64,000 bases of DNA from Arion vulgaris. Its lineage: Eukaryota; Mollusca; Gastropoda; Stylommatophora; Arionidae. Below, in pieces: positions 20,236-30,489 of this stretch. Each line of letters starts with the position of its first letter. Positions within the stretch are counted from its first letter, which is position 1. The notes beneath the pieces were generated by a model that did not search any database, was not told the DNA's origin, and saw nothing but the letters and a program-made list of their open reading frames with translations. Both the position numbers and the translations under genes were made by a program. The stretch is taken from NCBI GenBank assembly GCA_020796225.1, contig CM036775.1, positions 8,260,171 through 8,324,170 of the forward strand, given 5' to 3'.

Positions 20236-20470
20236 TCACACAGTACTCAAGCCCTTGTCTTGCGTTCCGAAGGATGAGGGTTCGAATACGGAATGCGCCA
20301 TCCTGTTCACAAGTGTATTTTTTCAGAGACCTCTAGGATTGCTGCCGGAGCTACAGAGTCTGTGCTTTGTGCAATACTCTCGGCAGGTGGTGTGCCATTT
20401 CTGCACAGAGAGCCCAACCATATGGGGTAAATCCCGGTGGAATGAAGTCAATCATTCAACTTTACACAGG
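20235..20470 (+). mobile_element. T1 tRNA-like SINE
   Basis: A B-box-like GGTTCGAATAC in the head, then the T1 body with CTGCCGGAGCTACAGAGT, ATACTCTCGGCAGGTGGTGT and CCGGTGGAATGAAGTCAATC. Confidence 0.8.
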
Positions 20471-20604
20471 ACACTATACTCAATTTTTCTTTATTAAACA
20501 AAGAAACTGTGGTTACTGCTTGTAATACCGCTTTTTTGGGCGGTGAAGGACATGTGCCTGTGGAATTTAATGGCTGCATGACTAGTACAGTCGCTATGAC
20601 ACTT

Positions 20605-20875
20605 TTTAGGTTGGGATACGCCTGAGTGGTTACAGGGCCCAAATTACCAATGTGTAAAGAATAGAATCACTGTTACCTGCCATGCATGTCATAAGAGGCG
20701 ACTAAGTAGGTTTGGCTGAAATTGGATGCACGTGTCCTAAACATGTAGAAGTCTATGCGTTTAGGGGCCTACCAAACCAATGTGCAACGTATACACGTTC
20801 TTGGCAAAAATCAAACTTATCACAAAGAGTGATTAAAATTGGTCGTAAAGAACAAACGTAAAGAAGAAGAAGAGA
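20605..20875 (+). mobile_element. Type A core-SINE
   Basis: Head CCTGAGTGGTTACAGGGCCC, core CATGTCATAAGAGGCGACTA, body GTCTATGCGTTTAGGGGCCT, and tail ATCACAAAGAGTGATTAAAA followed by AAGAAGAAGAAGAG. Nearly full length. Confidence 0.9.
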
Positions 20876-20879
20876 GGTT

Positions 20880-21010
20880 GGGATATCTTCTTTATGCACC
20901 CCGACAAAGAAACTCCTTGAGAGATTATCGGAGTATACTTATCGCAGATTGAACCCGGGTATCCTGCATCGGAGCCATGCTCTAATCCATGCGGCCAGAC
21001 GCTCCACTAA
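20880..21010 (-). mobile_element. tRNA-like SINE head
   Basis: On the minus strand GTGGAGCGTCTGGCCGCATG, GATTAGAGCATGGCTC and CCCGGGTTCAATCTGCG look like the A- and B-box region of a tRNA-derived SINE. No cloverleaf with a paired acceptor stem is apparent, so it is not annotated as a tRNA gene. Confidence 0.5.
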
Positions 21011-21153
21011 AGCACCGTAAAATCATATAAATGCATTATAAACCCATACTTTCTTCAAAGGGATTTACAGTAGTCACCCCATGCTTCGCGAACGAAATAA
21101 ACTTTAGAAGATAACAGAAGCATACACAGAACAACAAAGATATTAACACATCT

Positions 21154-21529
21154 TCACCAGTTACGATTACTAACTCGTTTGAGTTCTTGAATTTTAGCTC
21201 TAAGATCTGACCCCCCTAGTCTCTGCCTCACATCGCGACTTCTCCTAGTTTCATCTCGTCTAGAAGTCTGTGCATAATCATCGCCATCATCATCAGGATC
21301 TGCTGTCTTCTTTGCTTGACCTTGTTCCTGTTTTGAAGTCCCAAACAAATTAAATGGGTCATCGTCCTCTACGTTGTCATAATCAACCCATTCTCTTCTT
21401 GGGTAAAAGGGTTCTACTTCTTCTTCTTCCTCACCGTCTTCCTCTACGTTTTCTTCTTCTTTAAGATGATCATTATAATTATCTTCTTGTCTTGTCCATT
21501 TTCTGCTTTCATTTTTGGCATGCAACAAT
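21154..21529 (-). CDS. NCBP3: NCBP3 last exon (C-terminus and stop)
   Basis: Starts after a TTTATCCCCAG acceptor; one base completes the arginine codon left by the exon at 24863-25010. It encodes LLHAKNESRKWTRQEDN, a long Glu/Asp run, EPFYPRREWVDYDNVEDDDP, a basic stretch, and ends DVRQRLGGSDLRAKIQELKR followed by six residues and TGA. The RxRLG motif with flanking arginines is typical of the C-terminal third of NCBP3. About residues 742-866. No AATAAA signal was recognised just downstream; the 3' UTR end is unknown. Confidence 0.88.
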
Positions 21530-21639
21530 CTGGGGATAAATTGATGCAAGATTAATAAACTAGATAAATCCAATGACAGTAACAATCTAGAATTCCACAC
21601 ACACACCAAGATCAATACAAAGTTCTTCTCAGGGTACAT

Positions 21640-22260
21640 CCAGATCAACACAAAAGTCCTTCTCATGGCTACATCCAGATCAGAACAAAACCCTTCTCAG
21701 GGCTACACCCAGATCAGCACAAAACCCTTAGGGCTACATTCAGATCAGAACAAAACCCTTCTCAGGGCTACACCCAGATCAGCACAAAGTGCTTAGGATT
21801 ACACTCAGATCAGAACAAAACCCTTCTCATAGTTACACTCAGATCAGAACAAAACCCTTCTCATAGTTACACTCAGATCAGAACAAAACCCTTCTCATAG
21901 TTACACCCAGATAAGAACAAAACCCTTCTCATAGTTACACCCAGATAAGAACAAAACCCTTCTCAGGGCTACACTCAGATCAGAACAAAACCCTTCTCAT
22001 AGTTACACTCAGATAAGAGCAAAACCCTTCTCAGGGCTACACTCAGATTAGAACAAAACCCTTCTCATAGTTACACCCAGATAAGAACAAAACCCTTCTC
22101 AGGGCTACACTCAAATCAGAATAAAACCCTTCTCAAGGCTACACCAAGATCAACACTAAAAGTCCTCAGGGCTACACCCAGATCAACACCAAAAGTCCTC
22201 CGGGATACATCAAGATCAACACCAAAAGTCCTCAGTCTTCACACATATCAGAACACAACA
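21640..22260 (+). repeat. Minisatellite in the last NCBP3 intron
   Basis: About 20 units of roughly 31 bp, alternating CTCAGGGCTACACTCAGATC and CTCATAGTTACACTCAGATC with AGAACAAAACCCTT. The higher-order alternation suggests that pairs were amplified together. The first units extend into the 3' edge of the last exon's intron at about 21600. Confidence 0.85.
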
Positions 22261-22454
22261 CTCGACAAACAACTCTTTTAGGACTAGTCCCAGGCCACAC
22301 CAATAAAGAAGTCCAATATGCTCTAATATAACCCAAAAAAGACATCCATCTTAGGTTGAAAGTGGGGTGCCTCAGCCACATAGAGGCTTAATCAACCACT
22401 TCACACAAAAAAAACTATAACAGCAAGCTAAATAAAGTAAGGGAAATTACTTAC

Positions 22455-22488
22455 ATTTGGTCTGTCTTCATCCCTGTGGCTGCTAAAT
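22455..22488 (-). CDS. Possible NCBP3 poison micro-exon
   Basis: A 34-nt stretch between a weak acceptor (ATTGCCCAG) and a strong donor (GTAAGT) on the minus strand. It is open in the incoming phase (FSSHRDEDRPN). Its length breaks the frame: with it, the last exon would reach a stop after six codons, whereas skipping it keeps the full C-terminus in frame. It is either a non-productive cassette exon or a chance splice-site pair. Confidence 0.3.
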
Positions 22489-22519
22489 CTGGGCAATCAT
22501 AACCGTGAAATAGTTGTCT

Positions 22520-23035
22520 CATTATCAAGTAGCTTGTCCTGAGCAGAACTTTGCCACCCTTACAGTCCTTCAGAATTTCTCTCTCATATGTCTTTGCATC
22601 CGCCGCATCCAAACCATCAGTTACATCCAGAATTCATCTTCTCTGTGGTATTCCTTTTCATCTCTTTGCCGGTATGCCACCTTTCATGATGGTCTTCTCC
22701 ATCCTTGCGTGTCTTTTTTATATGTCAAAAATACTTCAATTTTCTCTTTCTTAGTTGTAGCATCAGCCAGTTCTCTTTGATTTTGAGGTCTTTCTGGATA
22801 GATCGATTTGTTCTCTACTCTTTCCAGGATATACATAGCACTCTTCTGCAACACTTATATTCAAAAGCACATATATGTTTTCCACTGTCCATGCTTCACA
22901 CCCATAGGTTGCCACTGGAAATATGCATGCTCTTAGTATTCTGATCTTTGTTTTCTTATCAGTTCTATTCCATACTGTTTTGAGTTGTTTAATTTTTTGT
23001 AAAGCCGTATTTTCTTTTAAAATTTCCTTCATCCC
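22520..23035 (-). mobile_element. LINE A reverse transcriptase C-terminal fragment
   Basis: Minus-strand frames contain VWNRTDKKTKIRILRACI, YGCEAWTVEN, LNISVAEECYVYPGK in place of the usual RVLxISWTEK (a frameshift), and INKRTG-like ends. Its upstream end runs into the tandem array at 23036. Confidence 0.8.
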
Positions 23036-23560
23036 ATTTCCATCTATTGTTAGCAGTGAACCAAGATATTCAAAACTGTTCACATTTCCATCTGTTGTTA
23101 ACCGTGAACCAAGATATTCAGAACTGTTCACATTTCCATCTGTTGTTAGCTGTTAACAAAATATTCAAAACTGTTCACATTTCCACCTGTTGTTAGCCGT
23201 GAACCATGATATTCAAAACTGTTCACATTTCCATCTGTTGTTAGCCGTGAACCAAGATATTCAAAACTGTTCACATTTCCATCTGTTGTTAGCTATTAAC
23301 CAAAATATTCAAAACTGTTCACATTTCCATCTGTTGTTAGCCGTGAACCAAGATATTCAAAACTGTTCACATTTCCATCTGTTGTTAGCTGTTAACCAAA
23401 ATATTCAAAACTGTTCACATTTCCATCTGTTGTTAGCCGTGAACCATGATATTCAAAACTGTTCACATTTCCATCTGTTGTTAGCCGTGAACCAAACTAT
23501 TCAAAACTGTTCACATTTCCATCTATTGTTAGCAGTGATCAAAGATATTCAAAACTGTTC
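23036..23560 (-). repeat. About 47-bp minisatellite grown inside LINE A reverse transcriptase
   Basis: About 11 units containing GAACCAAGATATTCAAAACT and GTTCACATTTCCATCTGTTG. Read on the minus strand each unit encodes part of VNSFEYLGSxLTxDGN, the conserved strand of non-LTR reverse transcriptase. The same DNA is single copy at 9620-9670. Confidence 0.9.
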
Positions 23561-23850
23561 ACATTTTCTACTTTCTCTCCGTTGATAAAAATATCTTTTG
23601 TCATGTTCGTTCTATCCGTTCTCATTATTTTGGTTTTTGCCACATTGAGATAAAGATTTTGTTTCTCGCTTTTCTCTTGCACTTTCATTAACTTATCAAT
23701 CCCTTTTTGTGATGTTGACAGTAACACTGTATCGTTTGCATATCCTAGTTCAGGTATTTCTCTTCCTCCTATTATAAAAAGATTGTAATGTTCTTTTCAG
23801 CTATCTTTTGTAGCTGATGAATTTCATGATGTTCTCAGCTTATATGTTAA
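23560..23850 (-). mobile_element. LINE A reverse transcriptase fragment upstream of the array
   Basis: The minus strand reads MKVQEKSEKQNLYLNVAKTK, then IMRTDRTNMTKDIFINGEKV. This is the NxxKTxxM segment that precedes KYLGS in non-LTR reverse transcriptases. It continues in register into the tandem array. Confidence 0.8.
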
Positions 23851-23859
23851 ACAGACTGA

Positions 23860-24400
23860 TTGATTGACTGATTGATTGACTGATAGATTGATAAGACCAT
23901 CATCATTGCACTTTGGTGAGTAACCATGTGTACTCCGATCTCTTTCTTACACAGGAAGATCTCCACTGCAGTGCACGAACTCTGTACCACCGCGAGGGCT
24001 CCGTGTAATTTTGAAGATGGTGGAAATATTTATGTAGGAATTTTTATTTTTAATCTCTTCTAATGAATTTTGCCTAGGCAGCGGCTTTCCAGTCTGCTCA
24101 CAGAGACAAGGAAACAAAATGCAGCCTTGACTGACTCCATGCTCTATACTATGAAAATCGTGACATATCCTTTACAAGATGTAGACATCAACAACAGTAA
24201 ACGAGTTGCCAATTTTCTAGACACCACTAATACGCTCAGTAGTTTGCCACTGCTTTCTAAACGATGAAGTCTATTCTTACCATTTGTAAAAATCCACTGG
24301 AACAAATTTGCTTCTAAACTGCCCGGCTTAGAGTTTGAACAAGGTATGCTTGGGTTGTGATCAAGCTCAGTACTGCTGAAGCTGTATACTTTACTTTTCT
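23860..24400. mobile_element. T4 and other SINE fragments
   Basis: 23890-24080 matches 27710-27900 and 46110-46290 (ACACAGGAAGATCTC, TAATTTTGAAGATGGTG, AATGAATTTTGCC). 24280-24400 is the antisense of the tRNA-like repeat at 45455-45640 (AACAAATTTGCTTCTAAACT). No coding sequence. Confidence 0.6.
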
Positions 24401-24790
24401 TCAATCCTGTTTTGTCTCACAGTGTCAGGCTAAGAAGAGATTACTAGAATGAGTCTTGTGTGCGCTTCATAGTGTCTTTCGTCACCTCTGTTATCTCTGA
24501 GGTCCATCTTTTGTGTTGCCGGTCTTTTGCTTTGTATCCATTGTATCAGAGCAACAATGCTCTTTGAGGTGCATTGTCTGTTGGTAATCTGCTTACGTGG
24601 CCGAACCATCTAATTTGTAGTTTTTTTTACTGATGTTGAATGTACTTTTGTTCCTGATGTCTTCATTTCTAAACCGGTCTCTTCTTGTTACTCCCAGCAT
24701 TCAGCATAGACACTTCATCTCTGTCGTGACTAGTTTTCTTCTATCGTTTGATGTCAGCATCCAGGTTTGGCACTGATAGCATAATGTTAG
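24400..24790 (-). mobile_element. LINE C 3' fragment
   Basis: Antisense of the DNA at 240-620, including CAGTGTCAGGCTAAGAAGAG at its end and ATCTAATTTGTAG in the middle. Encodes the decayed HKRW and RRLVTTEMKC motifs. Confidence 0.7.
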
Positions 24791-24862
24791 AAGGTATACC
24801 ATAGCTCTAAAAAATAACAAGTTATCAGGCAGCAACCACAACCTAGCATCATCACTACTTAC

Positions 24863-25010
24863 CTCTTTGCCAGCATCTTCTCCTCCTCATCATCGGCATG
24901 CATACGCATAAACCTCTTCTTGGAAGGAGGTGCATCCTCTCCCATCAATCTCTCTAGTTCTGCACCGTAATCCATCTCATCGTCAGAATCCTCCGTAACT
25001 ACACTTTTAC
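24863..25010 (-). CDS. NCBP3: NCBP3 exon 11 (DEMDY block)
   Basis: 148 nt, acceptor TCTAACAG, donor GTAAGT. Two bases complete a glycine, then KSVVTEDSDDEMDYGAELER, LMGEDAPPSKKRFMRMHADD and EEEKMLAK, with AG left over for the next exon. In human NCBP3 the equivalent stretch has SDSDEMDYDLEL followed by a lysine-rich, methionine-rich run and YADE, so the order is conserved. About residues 693-741. It splices in frame directly to the last exon. Confidence 0.9.
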
Positions 25011-25120
25011 CTGTTAGAGGAATTTTATGAGAAAAAAAACCAGATTTCAAATTCAATCCATGTATTTGTACTTCTTATTGAGCATTTTTAAAGGAATTTA
25101 AAATTAAACTTCTTTTGTCG

Positions 25121-25760
25121 TCACACTGTTACCGAGTTGTTGCCCAGTGTCGTGGGTTTTCTGTTGTTGTCTTGAGCTGTTCTAGTGGCTTGGGTGATTG
25201 TTATTTTTGCTTTTTCACAGGATTCTGCTAATCCATCTAACCATCTTTTTCGTGGTCTATCTCTCACCTTCTTTCCTGATGTTCTGTTGTAGAATACTCT
25301 GTATACTGTGGAGTTTGGATGCATTCTTATTAAGTGGCCAGACCACTTCATTGTTTGTTTCTCAATGTAATTCAAGCAAAATTCTGTGCCAACTTTCTTT
25401 CTTATGCTGATGTTAGTGACTCTGTCTTTTCTGACTGTTGATAACTTTTCACAGACAGCGCATTTCACATGTAGTTATTTTTGTGACTGCGCTTTGTTCA
25501 TTGTCCATGTTTGGCTCTGGTAACACAAAGTAGGTATAAAAATGTTGTTGATCATCTGTTGCTTAGGTGTCAGTGAAATTGTTGGGTGCCTTAACAATGG
25601 GGCTAGCTGGTTGGTTACAGCATTTGCTTTTTGCACTCTAGTCTCTATCTCTCTGTCTAGTCTTCCGTCTTCTGTGAATATGCTTCCTAAATATTTGAAT
25701 TGTTTCACTTGGTTTATTGTAGTGCCATTGCCACGGATCTTTTCTGTACTCACAATTAAT
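25121..25760 (-). mobile_element. LINE D reverse transcriptase C-terminal half, two frames
   Basis: The upstream frame (25475-25753, minus) has KQFKYLGSIFTEDGRLDREI, then ETRVQKANAVTNQL and YQSQTWTMNK. The downstream frame (25121-25468) has RKKVGTEFCLNYIEKQTMKW, SGHLIRMHPN and RPRKRWLDGL. These join across one frameshift into a typical non-LTR reverse transcriptase tail. Only one copy of this family is seen in the window, in NCBP3 intron 10. Confidence 0.85.
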
Positions 25761-25779
25761 TATAGGTAATTTAATTTAT

Positions 25780-26060
25780 AGTTTAGTTTTCCAATAAAGC
25801 AGTCATTTGAGCATTTGTCCTTCGACTTGAGGCCATGGCAGCGAATTTACAGGTCTGTCGGAGTTGTATTTTTGTATATAGAGTGTTCTCAACTTCTGGG
25901 TAAGGGGGTAGGTACTTGCGGCACAAGTCAATGAGTGTATGGCACTGGAAAAGATGGTATGTGACAGTTTCTTGTGAGCAGTCATACAGATGGCATTGCG
26001 AGGCAATATTTGTTTGAAAACGATGTAGCATTCAGGGGCATGTGCTGAGTTCTACGGCAG
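25780..26060 (-). mobile_element. LINE tail peptide, RNase H type
   Basis: The minus strand encodes [20 protein letters not shown] and [20 protein letters not shown]. The C...C...H....C spacing is the zinc-binding peptide that follows RNase H in several LINE groups. Confidence 0.65.
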
Positions 26061-26109
26061 AATATAATGATATGTTCTGATCTTATTCAATTCATAAAAG
26101 AACAACAGA

Positions 26110-26480
26110 TTAAATTGTTCGGTCACCTGACCTGGTATCGACTACACTGAGAGCCACAATGAAAAAGTATAATGAGTATAAAGAAAGAGGAGAACCACAG
26201 AAAAGATGGAGTGCCGACATCAAGAACAACTTTAGAGAAAATTAATACCAACTTACAAAGTACACCTGGACATGCTGGAGTGCAGGGGAATGAACGTGCT
26301 GACTTTCTTGCAAACAATGCCCTAACTCAAGCAGGTAGAAGTATGGACAGAGCCGATGTAATCAATACGTCGCTCTCATTTATGTGGTATGGGTGAGTCT
26401 CAGACACTGGAGCGAGCACGAGAATTAGGAATTAAGTATGGACATGCCAGACAGTGTCATCTTTGTGGTAAAGAGAGAAA
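26110..26480 (+). mobile_element. LINE RNase H fragment
   Basis: The plus strand reads TPGHAGVQGNERADFLANNA followed by LTQAGRSMDRADVIN, matching the RNase H PGHxGVxGNExAD motif. The same family is antisense at 51510-51860 and 56860-57120. Confidence 0.75.
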
Positions 26481-26734
26481 TAATTTTTTATTTATAAACT
26501 TCTCATGGGTATAGTGAGTAAGTGGACTTTAGGATGGCAACTGCAGCGGAGGACAGAGCATGCACGGGAATGCCCAATGTTCATAAATTTAATTACAGGT
26601 TAATATTTTGGAAAATACAAACAGATTATTGAATGCACTATTCGGCACCGAAGTAAGTATGAAAAGCAAACCTGAGCACAAAAATCAATCAGAGGTGCCA
26701 TGGCTAAGCCTGAATTCAAAGCTGCCATGTGGTG
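26480..26734. other. NCBP3 intron 10, no feature seen
   Basis: Moderately AT-rich sequence without a recognisable repeat, apart from a decayed LINE tail around 26500-26580. Confidence 0.35.
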
Positions 26735-26965
26735 CGTGCAAAGGGAGTAAAGAATAATAACACTGTGACCTACAAGGCAAGTCGTAAGAGGCTAATAAGG
26801 TAGGGGCCTAGGAAGCTACCATAAAAATAAAAAACGTTGCAGAAATCTGATGTGCTGGAATACTTGTAGACGCATAACTGGCACAACATACAATCGCTCT
26901 TAGACTCATATGACATACAAATCACAAAGAGTGGTTGAACAAATGGAGCGTTCGAAGAAGAATTC
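26735..26965 (+). mobile_element. Type C core-SINE
   Basis: GGGAGTAAAGAATAATAACA, the core CAAGTCGTAAGAGGCTAATA (changed), GTAGGGGCCTAGGAAGCTAC and ATCACAAAGAGTGGTTGAAC, with a GAAGAAGAA tail. Confidence 0.85.
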
Positions 26966-27011
26966 ATAGCGAGCAAGAACAAAAAATTGTTTATTTCTGG
27001 AGTGTAATTAC

Positions 27012-27289
27012 CTGTCTCTGGTTGAACAGCTGATGCTTCTCGATTAAGAAGATCCCTCAGATCCTTGCCTTCCTTCAACCTTGACCTGATATCTTCATGG
27101 CCAGACTGAAAATCTTCTGTGTCTCTCTGTTTTTTATTGTCAAACTGTCCCCTGGTACCAAGTCTTCCAGCAAGTCTGGACTGAGTACTGTCAGATGTTC
27201 CTGAATGATCTCCCCTCTTGGCTGAATCTTCTTCCTCGATGTATTCATCACCACTAACGTCCCTGTCATTGGTCCGTAGTCTACGTTTC
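27012..27289 (-). CDS. NCBP3: NCBP3 exon 10 (basic and RxRL-rich segment)
   Basis: 278 nt between TTATTCACAG and GTAATT. The first base completes an arginine; then KRRLRTNDRDVSGDEYIEEE, DSAKRGDHSGTSDS, QSRLAGRLGTRGQFDNKKQR and EDIRSRLKEGKDLRDLLNRE. Human NCBP3 has SKRRY-type basic residues at the start of the matching part and several DxRxRLG repeats later; the same repeats occur here in different order. About residues 600-692. Confidence 0.85.
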
Positions 27290-27319
27290 CTGTGAATAAA
27301 TAACAAAAAGCTAGTGATA

Positions 27320-27680
27320 AGGGGATGTTCTTCAGTCTCTTGGCGACCTACTGTTGGATGAGGATGCTAAAATTGATGTTCTTCGGTCTCTTGGCACCTA
27401 CTGTTGATGAGGACACTAAAATTGATGTTCTTCGGTCTCTGCACCAACTGTTGGATGAGGACACTAAAATTGATGTTCTTCGGTCTCTTGGCGACCAACT
27501 GTTGGATGAGGACACTAAAATTGATGTTCTTCGGTCTCTTAGCGACCTACTGTTGGATGAGGACACTAAAATTGATGTTCTTCGGTCCTTGGCACCAACT
27601 GTTGGATGAGGACACTAAAATTGATGTTCTTCGTCTCTACGACCTACTGTTGGATGAGGACACTAAAATTGATGTTGAAT
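27320..27680 (-). repeat. About 50-bp minisatellite seeded in LINE G, next to an NCBP3 acceptor
   Basis: Seven units containing TTGGATGAGGACACTAAAAT and TGATGTTCTTCGGTCTCTTG. As single copy this is the LLDEDTKIDV segment of LINE G (53240, and antisense at 28470, 37350 and 52420). Read in the NCBP3 direction each unit has TCCTCATCCAACAG, resembling an acceptor; the array starts about 30 bp upstream of the true acceptor of exon 10. Confidence 0.9.
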
Positions 27681-27684
27681 CGAG

Positions 27685-28130
27685 AGAGGATTTGATTGAT
27701 TGATAATACCATCATCATTGCACTTCGATGAGTAAACATGTGTCTCGATCTCTTTCTTACACAGGAAGATCTCTTTCTTACCCAGCTGCAGTACACAACT
27801 CCGTAGCACTGGCAAGGTCCCGATGTAATTCTGAAGATGGTGAAGATATTTTTGAAGGAATTTTATTTTTAATCTGTTCTAATGAATCTTGCCCGGGCAG
27901 CAGATTTCCAGCCTGCCCTTTTTGATTTTGAACTGCCACAGGTTCTTTTACATGCTGAAATTGAAATTGTCCGCTTCCGATAGGACTTGAAATTGATCTC
28001 ACCTACACTGAGATCAGGATCTCTGGAAAATTATCCACATGCTTCACTGTGAGCGAACCTGGTATCTTTGCCCGAGATTAGCACCTAACCTCTCACCTAC
28101 AGAGATCTCTAAGAGAGGATTTACTCGATC
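27685..28130 (+). mobile_element. T4 SINE-like repeat
   Basis: Matches 46085-46510 over its length: ACCATCATCATTGCACTTCG, TCTTACACAGGAAGATCTC, TTTTATTTTTAATCTGTTCT, and the CACCTACACTGAGATCAGGA end. No open reading frame. Confidence 0.7.
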
Positions 28131-28379
28131 AAAATACAGATTATTATTGTTATGCTTTTTTATAAAAGTGAAATGCATGGACGGAAAGTAAAGTAGTTCT
28201 ACAAACTACAAAAGTAAGATACAGCGACACTTCGACCAAAAAGGACATTTTGACCAAAAGAATATTGGTAAATTGGTTACTGAACTGACGTCACAGCAAC
28301 GGGCAGTCCCATAGCTGCTCATTCTTTCACAACAGATGTTGAAAGCTAAACATACTAATGGTTCCTGTGTCTCGCTGAT

Positions 28380-28680
28380 TAAACACACTCCTCTCTCTGC
28401 CTCTCAAGCATCCACTTGTTCAACATGTAATTCTAAACTCTTAAATCGGATTGATTGAACATCTATTTTAGTGTCCTCATCCAACCGTAGGTCACCAAGA
28501 GACTGAAGAACATCCCTCTTATCCATTCTAAACTCCCCAACAACCGATGCACGTTTGTCCGCTCTCTCATTGCTGTGAACACAATAGGATAGTAGATCTA
28601 CCTTTAGAGGTTGGAAACCTGTACAGCTGACACCCCACTCATACCACAATCTAACTGGGATGAAGAAAAACTAAAAGTTA
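28380..28680 (-). mobile_element. LINE G fragment
   Basis: The minus strand encodes GEFRMDKRDVLQSLGDLRLD, EDTKIDVQSIRFKSLELHV and an upstream SNERADKRASVVGE piece, the RNase H end and following peptide of LINE G. Confidence 0.75.
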
Positions 28681-28689
28681 AAAGCACGC

Positions 28690-29290
28690 TCAGGAGGAAA
28701 AATAATAAGAGAGGTCAGTTGGGCCTATGCAACAACCACAAGTAGTTTGACAATGGAGGTTCGGGCGGTTACGGAGGCGTTGAAATGGTTGGCATCTCAC
28801 AAATACTCTGTGTTTCATACTCAGTGACTCCATGAGCATGATTCGTAAAGTCGAATCAGAAATGGTGAGATGCAACTGGGTGGAGGTACTGATACAGACA
28901 ATGATCAGGAAATCAACTTCATTTTTGTCCCTGGACACGCAGGGGTTAGGGGTAATGAACGAGCTGATATATTGGCTGGCATGGCTATAATATCAGAGGA
29001 GCTGCCATGGATCGACATGACATTCTTCACGCATTGAGAGAGTCTTTCCGAACAGAGGAGTTTCAGGGCTGTGAGTCCCACTCACTGATCAGATTGAAAG
29101 AGATGGGAGTCAATATTGGTGCAGCCGAAAAGAACGACATACTAAATATGCAAAGAGATTGATTAATCAACATCGAACTGGCGTGTTGGGCCGCTGGACA
29201 CTGTTGGATTTGTTGAGACGGAGATTGGAGCACCTATGGACATGTCCGGAGTGCTATGATGACAGTCCTCATTTAACTAACTAACTAAAT
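28690..29290 (+). mobile_element. LINE F: RNase H end and tail peptide
   Basis: The plus strand reads FIFVPGHAGVRGNERADILA, then after breaks MGVNIGAA, KRLINQHRTGVLGRWTL and WTCPECYDDS. Same family as 6290-7190 in opposite orientation, with several frameshifts. Confidence 0.8.
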
Positions 29291-29384
29291 AGTTTCAATT
29301 GTTAACTTCAACTGATGTTTACCGCCAGGTATTTCAATTTAAGAAAGTTTACCAAAAACAAAACTAGACAGAACAAATATTTAC

Positions 29385-29412
29385 CTTGTGTTGCTGATTA
29401 AACCAACTAATC
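29385..29412 (-). CDS. NCBP3: NCBP3 exon 9 (micro-exon)
   Basis: 28 nt between CTTCTTCAG and GTAAAT. It completes a glycine and reads LVGLISNT plus two bases. The preceding exon ends NPNFG, so the joined protein is GNPNFGGLVGLISNTR, matching the human GNPNYGGMKGILSNSWKRRY region. Its tiny size makes it easy to miss, but phases on both sides fit and the protein match is specific. Confidence 0.85.
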
Positions 29413-29479
29413 CTGAAGAAGAAAGAAATTATAAACTTGAAACATAACATACAACATCTATATATATCTATTTCTGTTG

Positions 29480-29830
29480 TACCGTTGTACATTACATAGT
29501 GCCTGAAAGTAATTTATCCATATCGATCTGTCCTGGGTAACTTGCTCAATCTCTTCCATGGAATTGAGTAAGATATTTTTTGCCTCTCTCAGCAAAGTTT
29601 GTTTCATGGTCTTCCTAGAGCATCCTCTCTGTCTTGAACCCTTTGCATCCTACTTCAATGTCTACTTTAGTGCTCTTTGATCATTTCTTCTCAACGTATG
29701 GTCAACATATCTCCATCTTCTCTTTCCTATAACAGTTACTAGTGGTTGACCAGATTTCATCCCTTCTGAACTCATCCCCTTTTATGATCATTATTTTTAG
29801 TAGGCATCTATTTTCAAATGCATTCAACTT
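29480..29830 (-). mobile_element. LINE H 3' fragment
   Basis: Antisense of the DNA at 45890-46060 (ATGCAAAGGGTTCAAG, GAGAGGATGCTCTAGGAAGA, TTCCATGGAAGAGATTGAGC on the minus strand), the 3' end of a LINE family with four further copies in the window. Confidence 0.7.
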
Positions 29831-29897
29831 ACTTTGAACATACAACCACAAACACTACTCAAAAACATAATTTTATGTTTAGTATGTTGGATCATCA

Positions 29898-30230
29898 TCA
29901 CTTCACATCGAACCAATTAGTCCATAAGAGCTCCGATCTCCTCCTCAGTATGTCTCTCAGCGTGTGGCCACTAACAAGCCCAGTTCTTTGTTGGTTTACT
30001 ATTCTTCTTTGGCTACCAGTATAGTGCTCTTGTCTAGCTACACCACATTTGTCTTTGTATTTTTGCAGTCTAGTTAGTGCAAATTGTTTTAGTGGATTTT
30101 TACAAAAGAATGGTGGCACCACCCATTCAGAAAGCAATGGCAAACTACTGAACGTAATAATGTCTAGAAAAATCACAAACAGCGTTAAAAAGCTGGGGTT
30201 GATTCGCAAAGTCCTGTAAAGGATATGCAA
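29898..30230 (-). mobile_element. LINE F tail fragment with reverse-complemented SINE piece
   Basis: Encodes RLQKYKDKCGVARQEHYTGS, VNQQRTGLVSGHTLRDILRR and RSELLW, a divergent LINE F tail; 30110-30230 continues as CATTCAGAAAGCAATGGCAA, similar to 45600-45670. Confidence 0.6.
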
Positions 30231-30489
30231 TTAACTTAGTTAGTGTTGTAGATTCACCAATATTACTTGACTTATTTACACATCCTCTCTCCATTAGGGA
30301 ATGTATAATATCAGCCTGTCCATTGCTTGCCCGCTTTCTACAGCGGCCATACCTGCAAGCCTATCTGCAATTTATTTCTTGCACTACATGGCCTGACACA
30401 AAAATAAAACTGACATTTGTCAGCAACTTTATGTGACATTTTACGTGACATTTACTAAATTTATTTAAAACAAATTGAGTCTTAGAATT

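Noticed and set aside
23190..23585. A 131-codon repeat protein with LLAVNQDIQNCSHFH units on the plus strand
   Set aside because: Antisense reading of the tandemly amplified LINE A reverse transcriptase segment.
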